NCBI RefSeq assembly: GCF_020524035.2
Contig: NZ_CP129013.1
Span: forward strand, 434,001 to 498,000
Direction of reading: 5' to 3'
DNA length: 64,000 nucleotides
DNA from: Bacillus carboniphilus
GTDB lineage: Bacteria > Bacillota > Bacilli > Bacillales > JAIVKR01
How positions within the stretch are numbered: the stretch's first letter is position 1; each line of letters starts with the position of its first letter. Shown here one piece after another: positions 8,103 through 17,620 of this stretch. The position numbers and the translations under genes were made by a program. Below the pieces are notes generated by a model that had not been told where the DNA came from, ran no database searches, and saw only the letters and a list, made by a program, of their open reading frames with translations.

Positions 8103-9817
8103 ATAACCTCCCCCTTTTCTTGTTGTGAGCTGTAAAGATCACGATAAGGCTGGCAACTATTCAGTAATTGCTCATGTGTTCCTTGACCAATAATGGTCCC
8201 GTCCTCTAGGTAAAGAATATTATCACATTCCAATACAGAACTGATCTTTTGAGCAATTATAATCGTTATACAATTGATTGTAGATAACGATTTTAAAAAT
8301 CGACTCTCGGTTTGGCTATCTAACGCACTCGTACTGTCATCAAGAAGTAGGAGGGAAGGCTTTCGAACGAGGGCGCGGGCTATCGATAGTCGTTGCTTTT
8401 GCCCTCCTGACAGTGATATCCCCTTTTGACCTAAATACGTATCATACCCTTCAGGAAGACTTTCGATAAAGGTATGTATTTGTGCATCTTTACAAGCTTG
8501 TATGATGTCATCGTCGGTTGCAAAACGGTTTCCAAAGCGAATGTTTTCCTTTAACGTTCCTGAAAATAACTGATTTTCTTGTGGAACGATACTCATTAAA
8601 CTTCTTATTTGTTGTAGTGGCATTGCATTCATTTTTGTTCCGTTTATAGTTATGGTTCCTTGGGTAGGTTGATACATGCTTATGATAAGCTCAAAGATGG
8701 CCGATTTACCAGATCCTGTAGAACCAAGAATTCCAATTGTTTCTCCTTCATTAACGTTAAAAGCTACGTTTTTCAATTGATCCATTTGGCTAGTTGGATA
8801 ACTAAATGAGACTTGCTCAAATGAAAACTGATGAATTTTATTCATCGTTTGAAACGAATGAGTGGGAGTTACTTCTTCCTTTTCATTTAAGATTTCATCC
8901 ACTCGATTAGCTGACGCTCTTCCTCTAGAGTAAAAAAGTAAGAGAAAAGAAAAGAGCGAAAAAGAGAACATGATTTTCGTTCCATAGTTGATCACAGCCA
9001 CTACATCTCCGACATTGGTTGTACCTGCATCCACTTGATTTGTTCCTAAAAGTAAGATAAATATGATAGTCAAGTTCATTCCTAACATAAATAACGGCAT
9101 AGGCACTTCCATAACTCTTAGAGCCTTTCGATTCACTTTCATCAAATTGTCTGTAGCTGATTGAAATCTTTTACTCTCGAATGCATGTCTAGAGAAAGCT
9201 TTAATCAATTTTATCGAGGTTAAATTTTCTTGGAGAACATGATTGACGTGATCGACTTGTACTTGCCCTTTTTTAAAAAGATCAATCCCTTTATTTAACA
9301 TATGTATGATAAAATAAAATAGAAATGGGACAGTCAATAACAAAAGAATTCCTAATTTAACGTTAACAATGATGGCTAAGATTAGCGATCCAATGATAAA
9401 TAGGGGTGCCCGTAGCATGATTCGTAAAGAAATGAATACAAATGCTTGCACTTGACTAACATCGTTCGTCACTCGAGTGATTAAGGTTGATTCACTATAA
9501 TTTCTAAACCGCTCAATGGGTAAATACTGAATTTTATGAAATAGATCTTTTCTTATGTGAAAGCCTACATTTTGACTTACTTGAGAAGAAAAATAAGTGT
9601 TGGCGATTCCTGCAATAAAAGCAAGTATGGCAGAAGCAAATAGCATGCTTCCCCAAAAATAAACCGCTTGAATATCTCTTTCGATGATTCCTTCATTTAT
9701 AATAATCCCCATAATAATGGGTTGACTTAACTCGACTAAGAGTTCAATTCCCATAAGGAATAAGGCGATCCACATGGAAACTTTATGGTTTAGGACGTAT
9801 TGATATATTCTTTTCAT
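8099..9817 (-). CDS. ABC multidrug exporter half, degenerate ATPase subunit (YfiB-like)
   Basis: A 572-residue half transporter with six N-terminal membrane helices and a C-terminal ATPase domain. Walker A is GSTGSGKSA and the signature ISLSGGQKQR is canonical. Walker B ends in LLLLDDSTSALD, with Asp where the catalytic Glu should be, and the H-loop His is replaced by Gln (IIIAQKIS). This is the hallmark of the non-hydrolysing half in heterodimeric exporters such as BmrCD and TmrAB. First gene of a two-gene operon; ATG start with GGAGG just upstream. Confidence 0.85.
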   Translation of the reverse strand: MKRIYQYVLNHKVSMWIALFLMGIELLVELSQPIIMGIIINEGIIERDIQAVYFWGSMLFASAILAFIAGIANTYFSSQVSQNVGFHIRKDLFHKIQYLPIERFRNYSESTLITRVTNDVSQVQAFVFISLRIMLRAPLFIIGSLILAIIVNVKLGILLLLTVPFLFYFIIHMLNKGIDLFKKGQVQVDHVNHVLQENLTSIKLIKAFSRHAFESKRFQSATDNLMKVNRKALRVMEVPMPLFMLGMNLTIIFILLLGTNQVDAGTTNVGDVVAVINYGTKIMFSFSLFSFLLLFYSRGRASANRVDEILNEKEEVTPTHSFQTMNKIHQFSFEQVSFSYPTSQMDQLKNVAFNVNEGETIGILGSTGSGKSAIFELIISMYQPTQGTITINGTKMNAMPLQQIRSLMSIVPQENQLFSGTLKENIRFGNRFATDDDIIQACKDAQIHTFIESLPEGYDTYLGQKGISLSGGQKQRLSIARALVRKPSLLLLDDSTSALDSQTESRFLKSLSTINCITIIIAQKISSVLECDNILYLEDGTIIGQGTHEQLLNSCQPYRDLYSSQQEKGEVI

Positions 9818-9898
9818 CGTGACCTCCTACCTTTTATGATTTCACTTAAAACTTAATTATAATAAAAGACACGGTTAGAGTAAAAATATTCAACTCGT

Positions 9899-9926
9899 TT
9901 GAATTTTTTTAGAGTTATAGTATAAA
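9899..9926 (+). promoter_or_regulatory. Sigma-A type promoter
   Basis: TTGAAT, a 16-base spacer, then TATAAA, about 45 bases before the GTG of the C45 hydrolase gene. Confidence 0.5.
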
Positions 9927-9969
9927 ATTGTTAAAGAATGAACGGATATTAAAGGGGGATGGGTAAATA

Positions 9970-10968
9970 GTGGAATACCAAGTTGAAATCGTTCAAAGTA
10001 GAGGGAGTGCATACCATGTAGGGCAAGAGGTAGCACGAAAGTATGTGGAATATACACACTTACAAGGGGAAGTTCCTACTATCAACATAGAGGAAATGGA
10101 AAAGGTGTATGAAACATTTGCTCCACATTTTATTGAAGAGCTACAGGGGATAGCTGAAAGACTTGAAATACCTTATGAACGAGCAGCTTCCTTATACAGT
10201 GGATTTGCAGTACCGAAGCTTTCTGTGATGGGTTGTTCTGCTTTAATGACTCACGACTTTTATGTGAGGAACTATGATTTCTCTCCAGATTACTATGATG
10301 GTATATTCTCTCTTATTCAACAAGACGAGACTTTTGCATCTGCTGGTTATAATTTAAGTTTATTAGGACGTCACGATGGGGTCAATGAGAAAGGAGTTGT
10401 GGCAGGGTTACATTTTGTTAGCTTTAAAGATTATCAACCTCAAGTTTCTGCTTGGGCTGCCGTTCGGATGGTGTTAGATCGATGTGGATCCGCTAAAGAA
10501 GCAATCGACTTATTAAAGGAGATTCCGCACGCCGCCTGTTACAATTTTTCAATTGCAGATTCAACTGGTATGAAAGTGGTTGTTGAAGCGAGTCCAACAA
10601 AAGTAATGGTGAGAGAAGCAGTAGATAGGCTACCTTGTGTCAATCATTTTCAGCATCAAGAGTTAACACATTATAATCGCGAAAACATCCAACTCTCTAC
10701 TAAAAGACTTGATTCATTTGAGGAAATCAAGGATCAGAATATGAACGCAAACGAAGTGTTTGACTTATTTCGTAAGGAAGAATCTCCTTTCTTTTTTAAA
10801 TACTATGATGAACTGTTTGGTACGTTACATACGATTATGTACGAGTATAAAAGTAAAACAATTACAACTTGTTTAGCCAATGGAGAGAAGATTGTGATTC
10901 CTTTTGATAATTGGGTTAAGGGAGAGAATATGACTCTATCTGAACTGACAGGAATCATAACTCGTTGA
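9970..10968 (+). CDS. C45-family autoproteolytic acyltransferase/hydrolase
   Basis: A 332-residue Ntn-hydrolase of the peptidase C45 (acyl-CoA:6-aminopenicillanic acid acyltransferase) type. These cleave themselves before a Cys that becomes the N-terminal nucleophile of the mature enzyme. Gly88-Cys89 in MGCSALMTHDFYVRNYDF fits that site and the Arg-Asn-Tyr-Asp-Phe strand behind it. LLGRHDGVNEKGVVAGLHF and CVNHFQHQEL are also family-typical. It acts on a linear amide or N-acyl substrate that cannot be named from sequence. No signal peptide is seen. The start is GTG with AAAGGGGGA upstream. Monocistronic. Confidence 0.8.
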   Translation: MEYQVEIVQSRGSAYHVGQEVARKYVEYTHLQGEVPTINIEEMEKVYETFAPHFIEELQGIAERLEIPYERAASLYSGFAVPKLSVMGCSALMTHDFYVRNYDFSPDYYDGIFSLIQQDETFASAGYNLSLLGRHDGVNEKGVVAGLHFVSFKDYQPQVSAWAAVRMVLDRCGSAKEAIDLLKEIPHAACYNFSIADSTGMKVVVEASPTKVMVREAVDRLPCVNHFQHQELTHYNRENIQLSTKRLDSFEEIKDQNMNANEVFDLFRKEESPFFFKYYDELFGTLHTIMYEYKSKTITTCLANGEKIVIPFDNWVKGENMTLSELTGIITR

Positions 10969-11125
10969 TAAGGGATGAAGATTTGAGAAAAGAATGATGA
11001 CCAATGGAGAACAAGTAGCAAAGACACTTCATTTATATTAAGCTTTTACTCCTCTTAAAAAATATATCTCTTGTATTCAATCAAAAAGTATAGTAATCTT
11101 TATTTTGAATTAAATATGATCGTTT

Positions 11126-11213
11126 ACCACTAGGGGTGCATATGAAATGCTGAGAGAAGCTGTTGCTTCAACCCTTGTACCTGATCTAGATTATACTAGC
11201 GTAGGAAAGTGGA
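11126..11213 (+). promoter_or_regulatory. TPP riboswitch (THI element)
   Basis: It contains the diagnostic GGGGTGC, CTGAGA and ACCTGATCTAGATTATACTA segments of the thiamin pyrophosphate aptamer. The P1 stem is CCACT (11127-11131) with AGTGG (11208-11212). It stands before tenA-ykoEDC-thiM, all thiamin salvage genes, and precedes a terminator, so ligand binding should switch off transcription. Confidence 0.95.
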
Positions 11214-11238
11214 TGAATGGACTTGGTATGTCTATTTC

Positions 11239-11264
11239 CCACTCTTTCGTAGAGTGGTTTTTTA
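11239..11264 (+). terminator. Riboswitch-controlled attenuator terminator
   Basis: CCACTCT pairs with AGAGTGG around a TTCGT loop, followed by six T. The CCACT arm (11239-11243) can alternatively pair with the P1 3' strand AGTGG (11208-11212), forming an antiterminator when TPP is absent. Confidence 0.88.
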
Positions 11265-11335
11265 TTGGCAAAATATTCTTTTTACATTTACCTCCTAGTG
11301 AAACGATTAAAAAACAGTAAGGTGGCGATTAAATG

Positions 11336-12004
11336 ATGTGCTTTACAAAACAATTGAGAAAGGAAGCCGATTCCATTTGGCAAGCTAGTTTTGACCATCC
11401 GTTTGTGAAAGAGCTCGGAGAAGGAACGTTGTCTCTTGATCGGTTTAAATATTATGTATTACAAGATTCGTATTATTTAAATCATTTTTCCAGAGTTCAA
11501 TCGATTGCTGCTTCGCAAGCGAAAGATTTACATATGACCAGTCGTTTAGCTTCTCATGCGATTGGGACAAGTGAAGCAGAATTATCACTTCATAAAAACT
11601 TTATTGAGCAGCTAGGTGTGACAAAGGGTGAGCTAGCGAACTTTAAACCTGCACCAACGGCTTATTCTTATACGTCTCACATGTATCGATCTGCCTTTAC
11701 AGGGCGAATCGGTGATACGATTGCAGCATTATTACCTTGCTATTGGTTATACTATGAAATCGGGGAAAACCTTGCTGATAAAAAGCCAGATGAACCTATT
11801 TACCAAGAGTGGATTGCAACATATGGTGGAGACTGGTTCCGTCAGCTTGTAGAAGAAGTACTTCACCTATTAGATGAGATTGCTGAGAACGCTTCAGAAG
11901 AAGATAAGGAAAGAATGAAAGAGCATTTTATGATTAGTAGTCAATATGAGCTCATGTTTTGGGAAATGGCTTATCAAAAAGAAACATGGTTAGTTAATCA
12001 ATAA
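11336..12004 (+). CDS. tenA: Aminopyrimidine aminohydrolase / thiaminase II
   Basis: Hydrolyses amino-aminomethyl-methylpyrimidine, and thiamin, to recover the HMP half of thiamin. The all-helical TenA fold is evident over 222 residues. Counting from ATG 11336, Asp44 (VLQDSYYL) and the nucleophile Cys135 (LLPCYW) fall at exactly the positions known for Bacillus TenA, so I prefer this start to the ATG one codon upstream. The C-terminal catalytic Glu region (YELMFWEMAY) is present. First gene behind the TPP riboswitch; AAGGTGG serves as its ribosome binding site. Confidence 0.95.
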   Translation: MCFTKQLRKEADSIWQASFDHPFVKELGEGTLSLDRFKYYVLQDSYYLNHFSRVQSIAASQAKDLHMTSRLASHAIGTSEAELSLHKNFIEQLGVTKGELANFKPAPTAYSYTSHMYRSAFTGRIGDTIAALLPCYWLYYEIGENLADKKPDEPIYQEWIATYGGDWFRQLVEEVLHLLDEIAENASEEDKERMKEHFMISSQYELMFWEMAYQKETWLVNQ

Positions 12005-12032
12005 AGAGAGAAAAGAATGAAGGTGTTTAAAG

Positions 12033-12614
12033 ATGAAAAAAGGATTAAATTTAACAGATATTTTAGTAACCATCGTAATTGCAATTGTTTTTGGAATCGT
12101 TTATAAATTATGGGGCCCGCTTTGGGCAACAGTAAAGCCGATGGGTTTACATATTGAAGACTTAATCTATGGTATGTGGTTTATTGCCGCAACGGTTGCG
12201 TTTTTAATCATTCGTAAACCCGGTGTTGCCTTACTTGCAGAAACAGCAGCTGCCTCTGCAGAATTTATTACAGGATCAGAATTTGGGTTGTCGGTTTTAG
12301 TATATGGAATTCTACAGGGACTGTTTGCTGAACTTGTTTTTGCGGCAGCACGTTATAAACGATACGATATTATGATCGTTTCTATAGCAGCGTTTGCATC
12401 AGGGGTTGCTTCATTAATTGGGGATTATTATCAAGGTTATATTACTAGTTTAGAAACGTGGAACTTATTATTATTAGTAGGTGCAAGATTACTTGGATCG
12501 GTACTCATTGCTGGAGTGTTTGCCTATTATCTTGTTAAAGCATTGGAAGCAACAGGTGTGACGAATCTTGTTCGACCTGCATCGAAAGAAGATTATGATG
12601 CATTAGAGAAATAA
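12033..12614 (+). CDS. ykoE: ECF transporter S component for hydroxymethylpyrimidine (YkoE)
   Basis: A membrane substrate-binding subunit of 193 residues with five or six hydrophobic segments and the family features LWGPLWATVKPMGLHIEDL and GEFITGSEFG-like TAAASAEFITGSEFG. In Bacillus the YkoEDC energy-coupling-factor transporter takes up thiamin precursors (HMP). The two following genes encode its ATPase and T component. The gene is 28 bases after tenA, inside the riboswitch-controlled operon. Confidence 0.9.
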   Translation: MKKGLNLTDILVTIVIAIVFGIVYKLWGPLWATVKPMGLHIEDLIYGMWFIAATVAFLIIRKPGVALLAETAAASAEFITGSEFGLSVLVYGILQGLFAELVFAAARYKRYDIMIVSIAAFASGVASLIGDYYQGYITSLETWNLLLLVGARLLGSVLIAGVFAYYLVKALEATGVTNLVRPASKEDYDALEK

Positions 12615-12630
12615 TTAGGATGTGTATAGC

Positions 12631-14079
12631 ATGTCAAAAGAAGCTAGTGTAACAGATTTACGACTCAAATTTCCAGGGAGTTCATCTTTATTATTTAAAG
12701 ATGTCTCCTCTTCTTTTATTAAAGGAGAAAAAGTATTAATATTAGGTCCTTCAGGGTGCGGAAAATCAACGTTGTTACAAGTGTTGTCAGGTTTGATTCC
12801 TCATTCGATTGAGGTGCCAATCAAAGTTGAAAAACAAACAATCCCAAATTCATGGGGTTACGTCTTTCAAGATCCAGACACGCAATTTTGTATGCCTTTT
12901 GTGGATGAAGAAATCGCTTTCGTTTTAGAAAACTTACAGATTCCTCGTCAAGAAATGAACGAAAAAATTAAACATTATATCAATATGGTCAGTCTTGATA
13001 TTGAAAATCTCCACACATCAATTCAAACCCTTTCAGGAGGAATGAAACAGAGACTTGCAATTGCTTCTGTTATGGCGCTTGAGCCAGAAGTGCTTTTTTT
13101 AGATGAACCAACGGCTATGCTGGACCCAAAAGGTACAAGGCAAGTGTGGGAGACGATTAAATCGGTTACAGAGGATAAAACCGTTATCGTTGTGGAACAT
13201 AACTTAAATCATGTATTAGATTTTATTGATCGCATCATTTTAATGAATGCCAATGGAGAAATCATGGCAGACGGACCTAAACAAGAGATCTTGTCTAATT
13301 ATAAAGAAGAAATCATTGACCAAGGGATTTGGTATCCGGGTGTTTGGGATGATTATATCGAATCAAGAGAATCACTATCATACGACCAGTCCGAGGAACC
13401 TCAAATATCATTAAAAAATTTTAAAGGGTTTCGTGGGAAAAAAGTAAAAATCGATATAGAAGAAGCAGCTGTCACAAAAGGAGAATGGATTACGGTTATT
13501 GGGGAAAATGGAGCTGGAAAGAGTACACTTCTTCATGCCCTTATGAAGCTAGTGAAAACGTCAGGTGATTATTCCATTGAAGGACAGACAGTAGAAAATA
13601 TAAAAAAATTAACCGACCAAGTGACGTTTGTTTTTCAAAATCCCGAGTTTCAATTTGTCACAAACTCTGTTTTTGACGAGGTCGCTTTTACATTGAGATT
13701 AGAAAAGCATGATGAAATATTTGTTGAAGAAAAAACGAATAAGCTCCTTCATGAATTTAAAATAGATGAACAAAAAAATCAACATCCTTATCAGTTATCC
13801 ATGGGACAAAAACGAAGACTTAGTGTAGCAGCAGCGATTATTAAAGAACAAAAGATAGTCTTATTAGATGAACCAACGTTTGGGCAAGATGCGAAAAATA
13901 CGTTTGCGATTTTAGAGATGATTGAACATTGGCAAAGAAGAGGAACGACAATCATTATGGTGACACATAGCATGGAAATCGTTAAACACTTTTCAACGAG
14001 AGTGTGGGAAATTTCGAAAGGAACACTTGTTTTTGATGGAGATCCAAAAGACTATTTTAGAAAAGAAAAGGAAAAGTAA
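12631..14079 (+). CDS. ykoD: ECF transporter duplicated ATPase (YkoD)
   Basis: Two ABC ATPase domains fused in one chain of about 482 residues. The first has Walker A GPSGCGKST, signature LSGGMKQR and Walker B VLFLDEPTAMLD; the second has GENGAGKST, LSMGQKRR and IVLLDEPTFGQD. Both look functional. The fused A1-A2 arrangement is typical of YkoD. I chose ATG 12631, with AGGA about 10 bases upstream; a GTG 9 bases earlier (12622) is an alternative. It powers HMP uptake with YkoE and YkoC. Confidence 0.92.
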   Translation: MSKEASVTDLRLKFPGSSSLLFKDVSSSFIKGEKVLILGPSGCGKSTLLQVLSGLIPHSIEVPIKVEKQTIPNSWGYVFQDPDTQFCMPFVDEEIAFVLENLQIPRQEMNEKIKHYINMVSLDIENLHTSIQTLSGGMKQRLAIASVMALEPEVLFLDEPTAMLDPKGTRQVWETIKSVTEDKTVIVVEHNLNHVLDFIDRIILMNANGEIMADGPKQEILSNYKEEIIDQGIWYPGVWDDYIESRESLSYDQSEEPQISLKNFKGFRGKKVKIDIEEAAVTKGEWITVIGENGAGKSTLLHALMKLVKTSGDYSIEGQTVENIKKLTDQVTFVFQNPEFQFVTNSVFDEVAFTLRLEKHDEIFVEEKTNKLLHEFKIDEQKNQHPYQLSMGQKRRLSVAAAIIKEQKIVLLDEPTFGQDAKNTFAILEMIEHWQRRGTTIIMVTHSMEIVKHFSTRVWEISKGTLVFDGDPKDYFRKEKEK

Positions 14080-14103
14080 CAAAGGATTGGAGGTGATAGG
14101 ACA

Positions 14104-14904
14104 GTGCAATTTGACTTTACATATAAAGAAACGTGGCTTCATAAAATCAACCCTAGCTTAAAACTGCTGACGATGGTTGTCCTGTTTTTATTTGTGCTGT
14201 TTATTCATAACATTAACTATATGATAAATTTTACGATCATTACATTTATTCTTTTTCTCTGTTTTTCAGGTCATCCGATAAAAAGAGTGCTCATAATTAT
14301 GATTCCTTTTATCTTCATATTTATATCAACGGCAATGTCCATGATTTTATTTGGAGAAGGTGAAACCACTTGGTTTAAGTGGGGACTCATCCATATCACA
14401 GAAGAAAGTTTTTTTAGAGGAGTACATATTGGTTTTCGTGCATTAACCTTTGCTGGTTTAGGTGTGACATTTGCATTAACCACGAGGCCTGTTTATTTAT
14501 TTTATTCATTGATGCAACAATTAAAGCTTCCGCCAAAGTATGCGTACAGTTTTATGGCTGGTTTAAGATTAATTCCGATTATGATTGAGGAATTTCAAAC
14601 GATACGCTATGCCATGAGGATTCGTGGAGTAGAAAGTAAGAAAGGAATCAAAGGATTTTATGAGAAACTGAAAGCCTTTTCGATCCCCATGTTGTCCCAA
14701 AGTATTAGACGTGCCCATCGAATTGCGGTTGCGATGGAAGCAAAAAGGTTTTCACAAGTCAAAGAGAGAACCTATTATTATAAGATTTCTTTTTCAAAGT
14801 ACGATGTAGTGTTTGTGTTCTATTTTGTAGTGATGGTTTCACTTGCCTATATGTCTAGTCAACAATTTCCATATTTTGATATTTTGGATGTGAGAAATAA
14901 TTAA
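14104..14904 (+). CDS. ykoC: ECF transporter T component (YkoC)
   Basis: The 266-residue transmembrane coupling subunit (CbiQ-like) linking the YkoD ATPase to YkoE. It shows about five membrane helices and the Ala-Arg-Gly type coupling motifs as AMRIRGVES (near residue 180) and VAMEAKRFS (near 212). The GTG start follows GGAGGTGATAGGACA. It sits between ykoD and thiM in the operon. Confidence 0.9.
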   Translation: MQFDFTYKETWLHKINPSLKLLTMVVLFLFVLFIHNINYMINFTIITFILFLCFSGHPIKRVLIIMIPFIFIFISTAMSMILFGEGETTWFKWGLIHITEESFFRGVHIGFRALTFAGLGVTFALTTRPVYLFYSLMQQLKLPPKYAYSFMAGLRLIPIMIEEFQTIRYAMRIRGVESKKGIKGFYEKLKAFSIPMLSQSIRRAHRIAVAMEAKRFSQVKERTYYYKISFSKYDVVFVFYFVVMVSLAYMSSQQFPYFDILDVRNN

Positions 14905-14923
14905 TTATAAAGGAGAAAATCTA

Positions 14924-15733
14924 ATGAACAACGAACAAATAACCTTTACCTTAAAAAAGGTAAGAGAACAGTGTCCGCTTATTCATAACATTACAAATGT
15001 GGTTGTGACGAATTTTACGGCTAATGGATTGTTAGCAGTTGGTGCGTCACCTGTAATGGCCTATGCGAAAGAAGAAGTAGAAGATATGGTTAAGATTGCA
15101 GGAGCACTTGTTTTAAACATCGGCACCCTTAATGAAACAGATGTAGAAGCAATGATTTTAGCAGGAAGAGCAGCAAATAAAAAGGGGATTCCTGTTATTT
15201 TTGACCCCGTCGGTGCAGGAGCGACTCCCTATCGAACAGAGACGGCCAAACGTATCATGAGTGAAGTTCAAATCACTCTTTTAAGAGGAAATGTCGCTGA
15301 AGTGGCAAATGTCATTGATGAAGTTTGGGAAATAAAAGGAGTAGATGCGGGTAGTGGTTCTCAAGACCTTAGCTCTTTAGCCAAAAAAGCTGCTAAGCAG
15401 TTAAACTGCACGGTTGTGATTACAGGGAAAGATGATGTCATTACAAATGGAGAAACAACGTATGTTATGAGTAACGGTCATATCTCTTTAACAAAAGTGA
15501 CTGGGACAGGCTGCTTGTTATCGTCTGTCATTGCTGCCTTTTGTGCGGTAGAAGAAAATACGGTAGAAGCGTCAGCTGCGGCGGTTGGTTTTTACACAGT
15601 AGCGGCGGAAATAGCCTTTGAAAAAGAGGGGAGGAAAGGGATTGGCAGTTTTCAAGTTGAATTTTTAAATCAGTTAGAGCAAATAGATGAGATTGAGCTA
15701 TATAATCGAGTTTTAATTGAAGAAAAAAGGTAA
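14924..15733 (+). CDS. thiM: Hydroxyethylthiazole kinase
   Basis: Phosphorylates the thiazole half of thiamin for salvage. A 269-residue ribokinase-like enzyme with [20 protein letters not shown] at the N-terminus, the [15 protein letters not shown] segment, LLRGNVAEV, and the phosphate-binding [16 protein letters not shown] motif with the Gly-Thr-Gly-Cys active site. Last gene of the operon, 20 bases after ykoC, with AAGGAGA before the ATG and a strong terminator behind. Together the operon recovers both thiamin halves. Confidence 0.96.
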   Translation: MNNEQITFTLKKVREQCPLIHNITNVVVTNFTANGLLAVGASPVMAYAKEEVEDMVKIAGALVLNIGTLNETDVEAMILAGRAANKKGIPVIFDPVGAGATPYRTETAKRIMSEVQITLLRGNVAEVANVIDEVWEIKGVDAGSGSQDLSSLAKKAAKQLNCTVVITGKDDVITNGETTYVMSNGHISLTKVTGTGCLLSSVIAAFCAVEENTVEASAAAVGFYTVAAEIAFEKEGRKGIGSFQVEFLNQLEQIDEIELYNRVLIEEKR

Positions 15734-15737
15734 TGAA

Positions 15738-15763
15738 AAACCCCCTTCTTAGTGAAGGGGGTT
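15738..15763. terminator. Bidirectional terminator between thiM and csp
   Basis: AACCCCCTTC pairs with GAAGGGGGTT around TTAGT, with A-rich and T/A-rich flanks. It sits between two converging genes. Confidence 0.85.
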
Positions 15764-15769
15764 AATAAA

Positions 15770-15970
15770 TTATGCTACTACTACGTTAGCAGCTTGTGGT
15801 CCACGTTGTCCTTCTTCGATATCGAAGTTAACTGTTTGACCTTCTTCTAAAGTTTTGAAACCTTCGCCTTGAATAGCAGAGAAATGTACGAATACATCAG
15901 AACCGCCTTCAACTTCGATAAATCCAAAACCTTTTTCTGAGTTAAACCATTTTACTTTACCAGTGTTCAT
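15770..15970 (-). CDS. Cold shock protein (CspA/CspB family)
   Basis: A 66-residue single-stranded nucleic-acid-binding OB-fold protein ([18 protein letters not shown]...). RNP1 KGFGFIEV and RNP2 VFVHFSAI are intact. I start it at ATG 15970 (MNTGK), preceded by AGGAGG; the longer frame adds ten residues that no Csp has. The roughly 150 bases upstream are AT-rich without a gene and could be the long 5' leader usual for csp genes. Confidence 0.95.
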   Translation of the reverse strand: MNTGKVKWFNSEKGFGFIEVEGGSDVFVHFSAIQGEGFKTLEEGQTVNFDIEEGQRGPQAANVVVA

Positions 15971-16202
15971 AAAAAATTTCCTCCTAGTGCCATTAAGCAC
16001 AAAATATTACTATTCTTGCTCTTACATATTCATTCTAGACAAAATTACATAAAAGTATTTCTGCTATCACTCATCATATTCCGAACGCCAATAGTATATT
16101 CATCTTAACATACAAATATAAAAAAAGAAACATCTAGTGGAAAAAATATTATTGAAATGATCAATCTAATTTTGAATCATACAGTTGAAACTTGGGATTT
16201 AC

Positions 16203-16886
16203 CTAATTGATATATTGGATCATAACATTATCACTAGATGTAATGGTAAGATCAGCAGGAACAATTAAATAAATGCTTTGAATATCCATTCGTTCATATT
16301 GTTCTGAGTGATCCATTAACGTTTTTTCTGATATTTGTCTTGAAGGAAAAGGTAGGCTGCCTAAAGAAAGTTCAATTTCAAGATGCTGAGGAACAATGAT
16401 CAACCTACCATCCCTTATTTTCACTTGATACGGTTTTACATACTTAGAAAAATCATATCCATTCTTGGTTAGATAACCAAAAAAGAGATACCCTTCAATT
16501 AAATCCTTATGTTGAGTACTTCTTTCAACAAAAATGTCAGCATAATATTCGGAAAAATCAATGTGTAATGATTTTTCTTGGTAATTGGTAAATACGAATG
16601 TGTCTTTTAAGTGTTCTTCTTTCAACTTATCGATGTTTCCCTTTTCTAAAGCTGAATAATCCTTTTCAAAGTCAGTATTGGAGATCTCACTTTTGTTTAC
16701 TTCGTTGTTAAAAAAGAATGTCATATATAACGTACTTGCGACTATTACAACAACGTAAGCAAGGATCCAATAGTTTGTTGCCTTTAATGTGAAAATGGTG
16801 GATTTTTTAAAAAAATGAATAACGCCAATGATAATACCAAGTACTAGTAAAAAAGTGATGAGTTGAGCCCAAATAAATGAATTCAT
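16203..16886 (-). CDS. Membrane-anchored hypothetical protein in ABC operon
   Basis: A 227-residue protein with two N-terminal membrane helices (about residues 6-26 and 40-60) and a mixed extracellular domain of about 165 residues with no motif I recognise. Its ATG overlaps the permease stop (ATGA), so it is the last gene of the GntR-ATPase-permease operon and probably works with that transporter. No function assigned. Confidence 0.6.
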   Translation of the reverse strand: MNSFIWAQLITFLLVLGIIIGVIHFFKKSTIFTLKATNYWILAYVVVIVASTLYMTFFFNNEVNKSEISNTDFEKDYSALEKGNIDKLKEEHLKDTFVFTNYQEKSLHIDFSEYYADIFVERSTQHKDLIEGYLFFGYLTKNGYDFSKYVKPYQVKIRDGRLIIVPQHLEIELSLGSLPFPSRQISEKTLMDHSEQYERMDIQSIYLIVPADLTITSSDNVMIQYIN

Positions 16887-17620
16887 CGTCTTACCTCCAA
16901 TCGGTTGATAATCGTAAAGGAAACACTGAATAGGACAGAGGCTACAATGACAATTTTAAAGATCAATAAACCACTATTGGTTTCCTTCATAAAAAATGTA
17001 AAGGTGTTAGCCATGATCGAATTTTCATCGTTCGCAGATAAAAATAGCGTTCCGAAAAAAACAATAGGGATCATGAAGGCGAACATTTTATGAAGTTGGA
17101 CAATCGAGCCGACTAAATAACCAATCGAGCTGATTAATCCACAATAGAAAAAGAGAACAATAACAGTGACTAACCCTTCTAAAAAAGTAGCATGTACATT
17201 TACGAATTGATCGTTAATAAAAAAATAAACAATAAGCTTTAATAAGTTTCCTGAAAGAATCGAGGTGATGCTCCCGATTAGACAGCAAATGAGTATAAAA
17301 AGAAGATTAGAAAGGTTGCTTGTGAACCGGTTTGTGATGAATACGAAGTCTTGGGCACGATAAGGTCTCGTTGTTACTGTTAAAGCGATGATAAACGCCC
17401 ATATAAACGTAAAAATAATCACCATATCAGCTGTATAGTAGCTAACATAGAGATTGTAATATGCTCCACCACTTCCTGAGCTAGCTACACCATTTAATGA
17501 AAAAAGGATGCCCACTAATTGAACGAGAATTAATGAACTAAATGCATCGATATTTGCCTTTAGTTTGAAAAGGAATTGTTTTTTTATTGTTTCTAGTAAA
17601 CTAATTATTTGAAAAGACAT
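16883..17620 (-). CDS. ABC transporter permease
   Basis: About 245 residues with six hydrophobic segments and little else conserved, typical of ABC-2 type permeases next to a YtrB-like ATPase. I start at ATG 17620 (MSFQIISLLE), with AAGGTGG 8 bases upstream; this overlaps the end of the ATPase gene by 20 bases. It is coupled to both neighbours by overlaps. Probably exports or senses a membrane-active compound; the substrate is unknown. Confidence 0.75.
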   Translation of the reverse strand: MSFQIISLLETIKKQFLFKLKANIDAFSSLILVQLVGILFSLNGVASSGSGGAYYNLYVSYYTADMVIIFTFIWAFIIALTVTTRPYRAQDFVFITNRFTSNLSNLLFILICCLIGSITSILSGNLLKLIVYFFINDQFVNVHATFLEGLVTVIVLFFYCGLISSIGYLVGSIVQLHKMFAFMIPIVFFGTLFLSANDENSIMANTFTFFMKETNSGLLIFKIVIVASVLFSVSFTIINRLEVRR

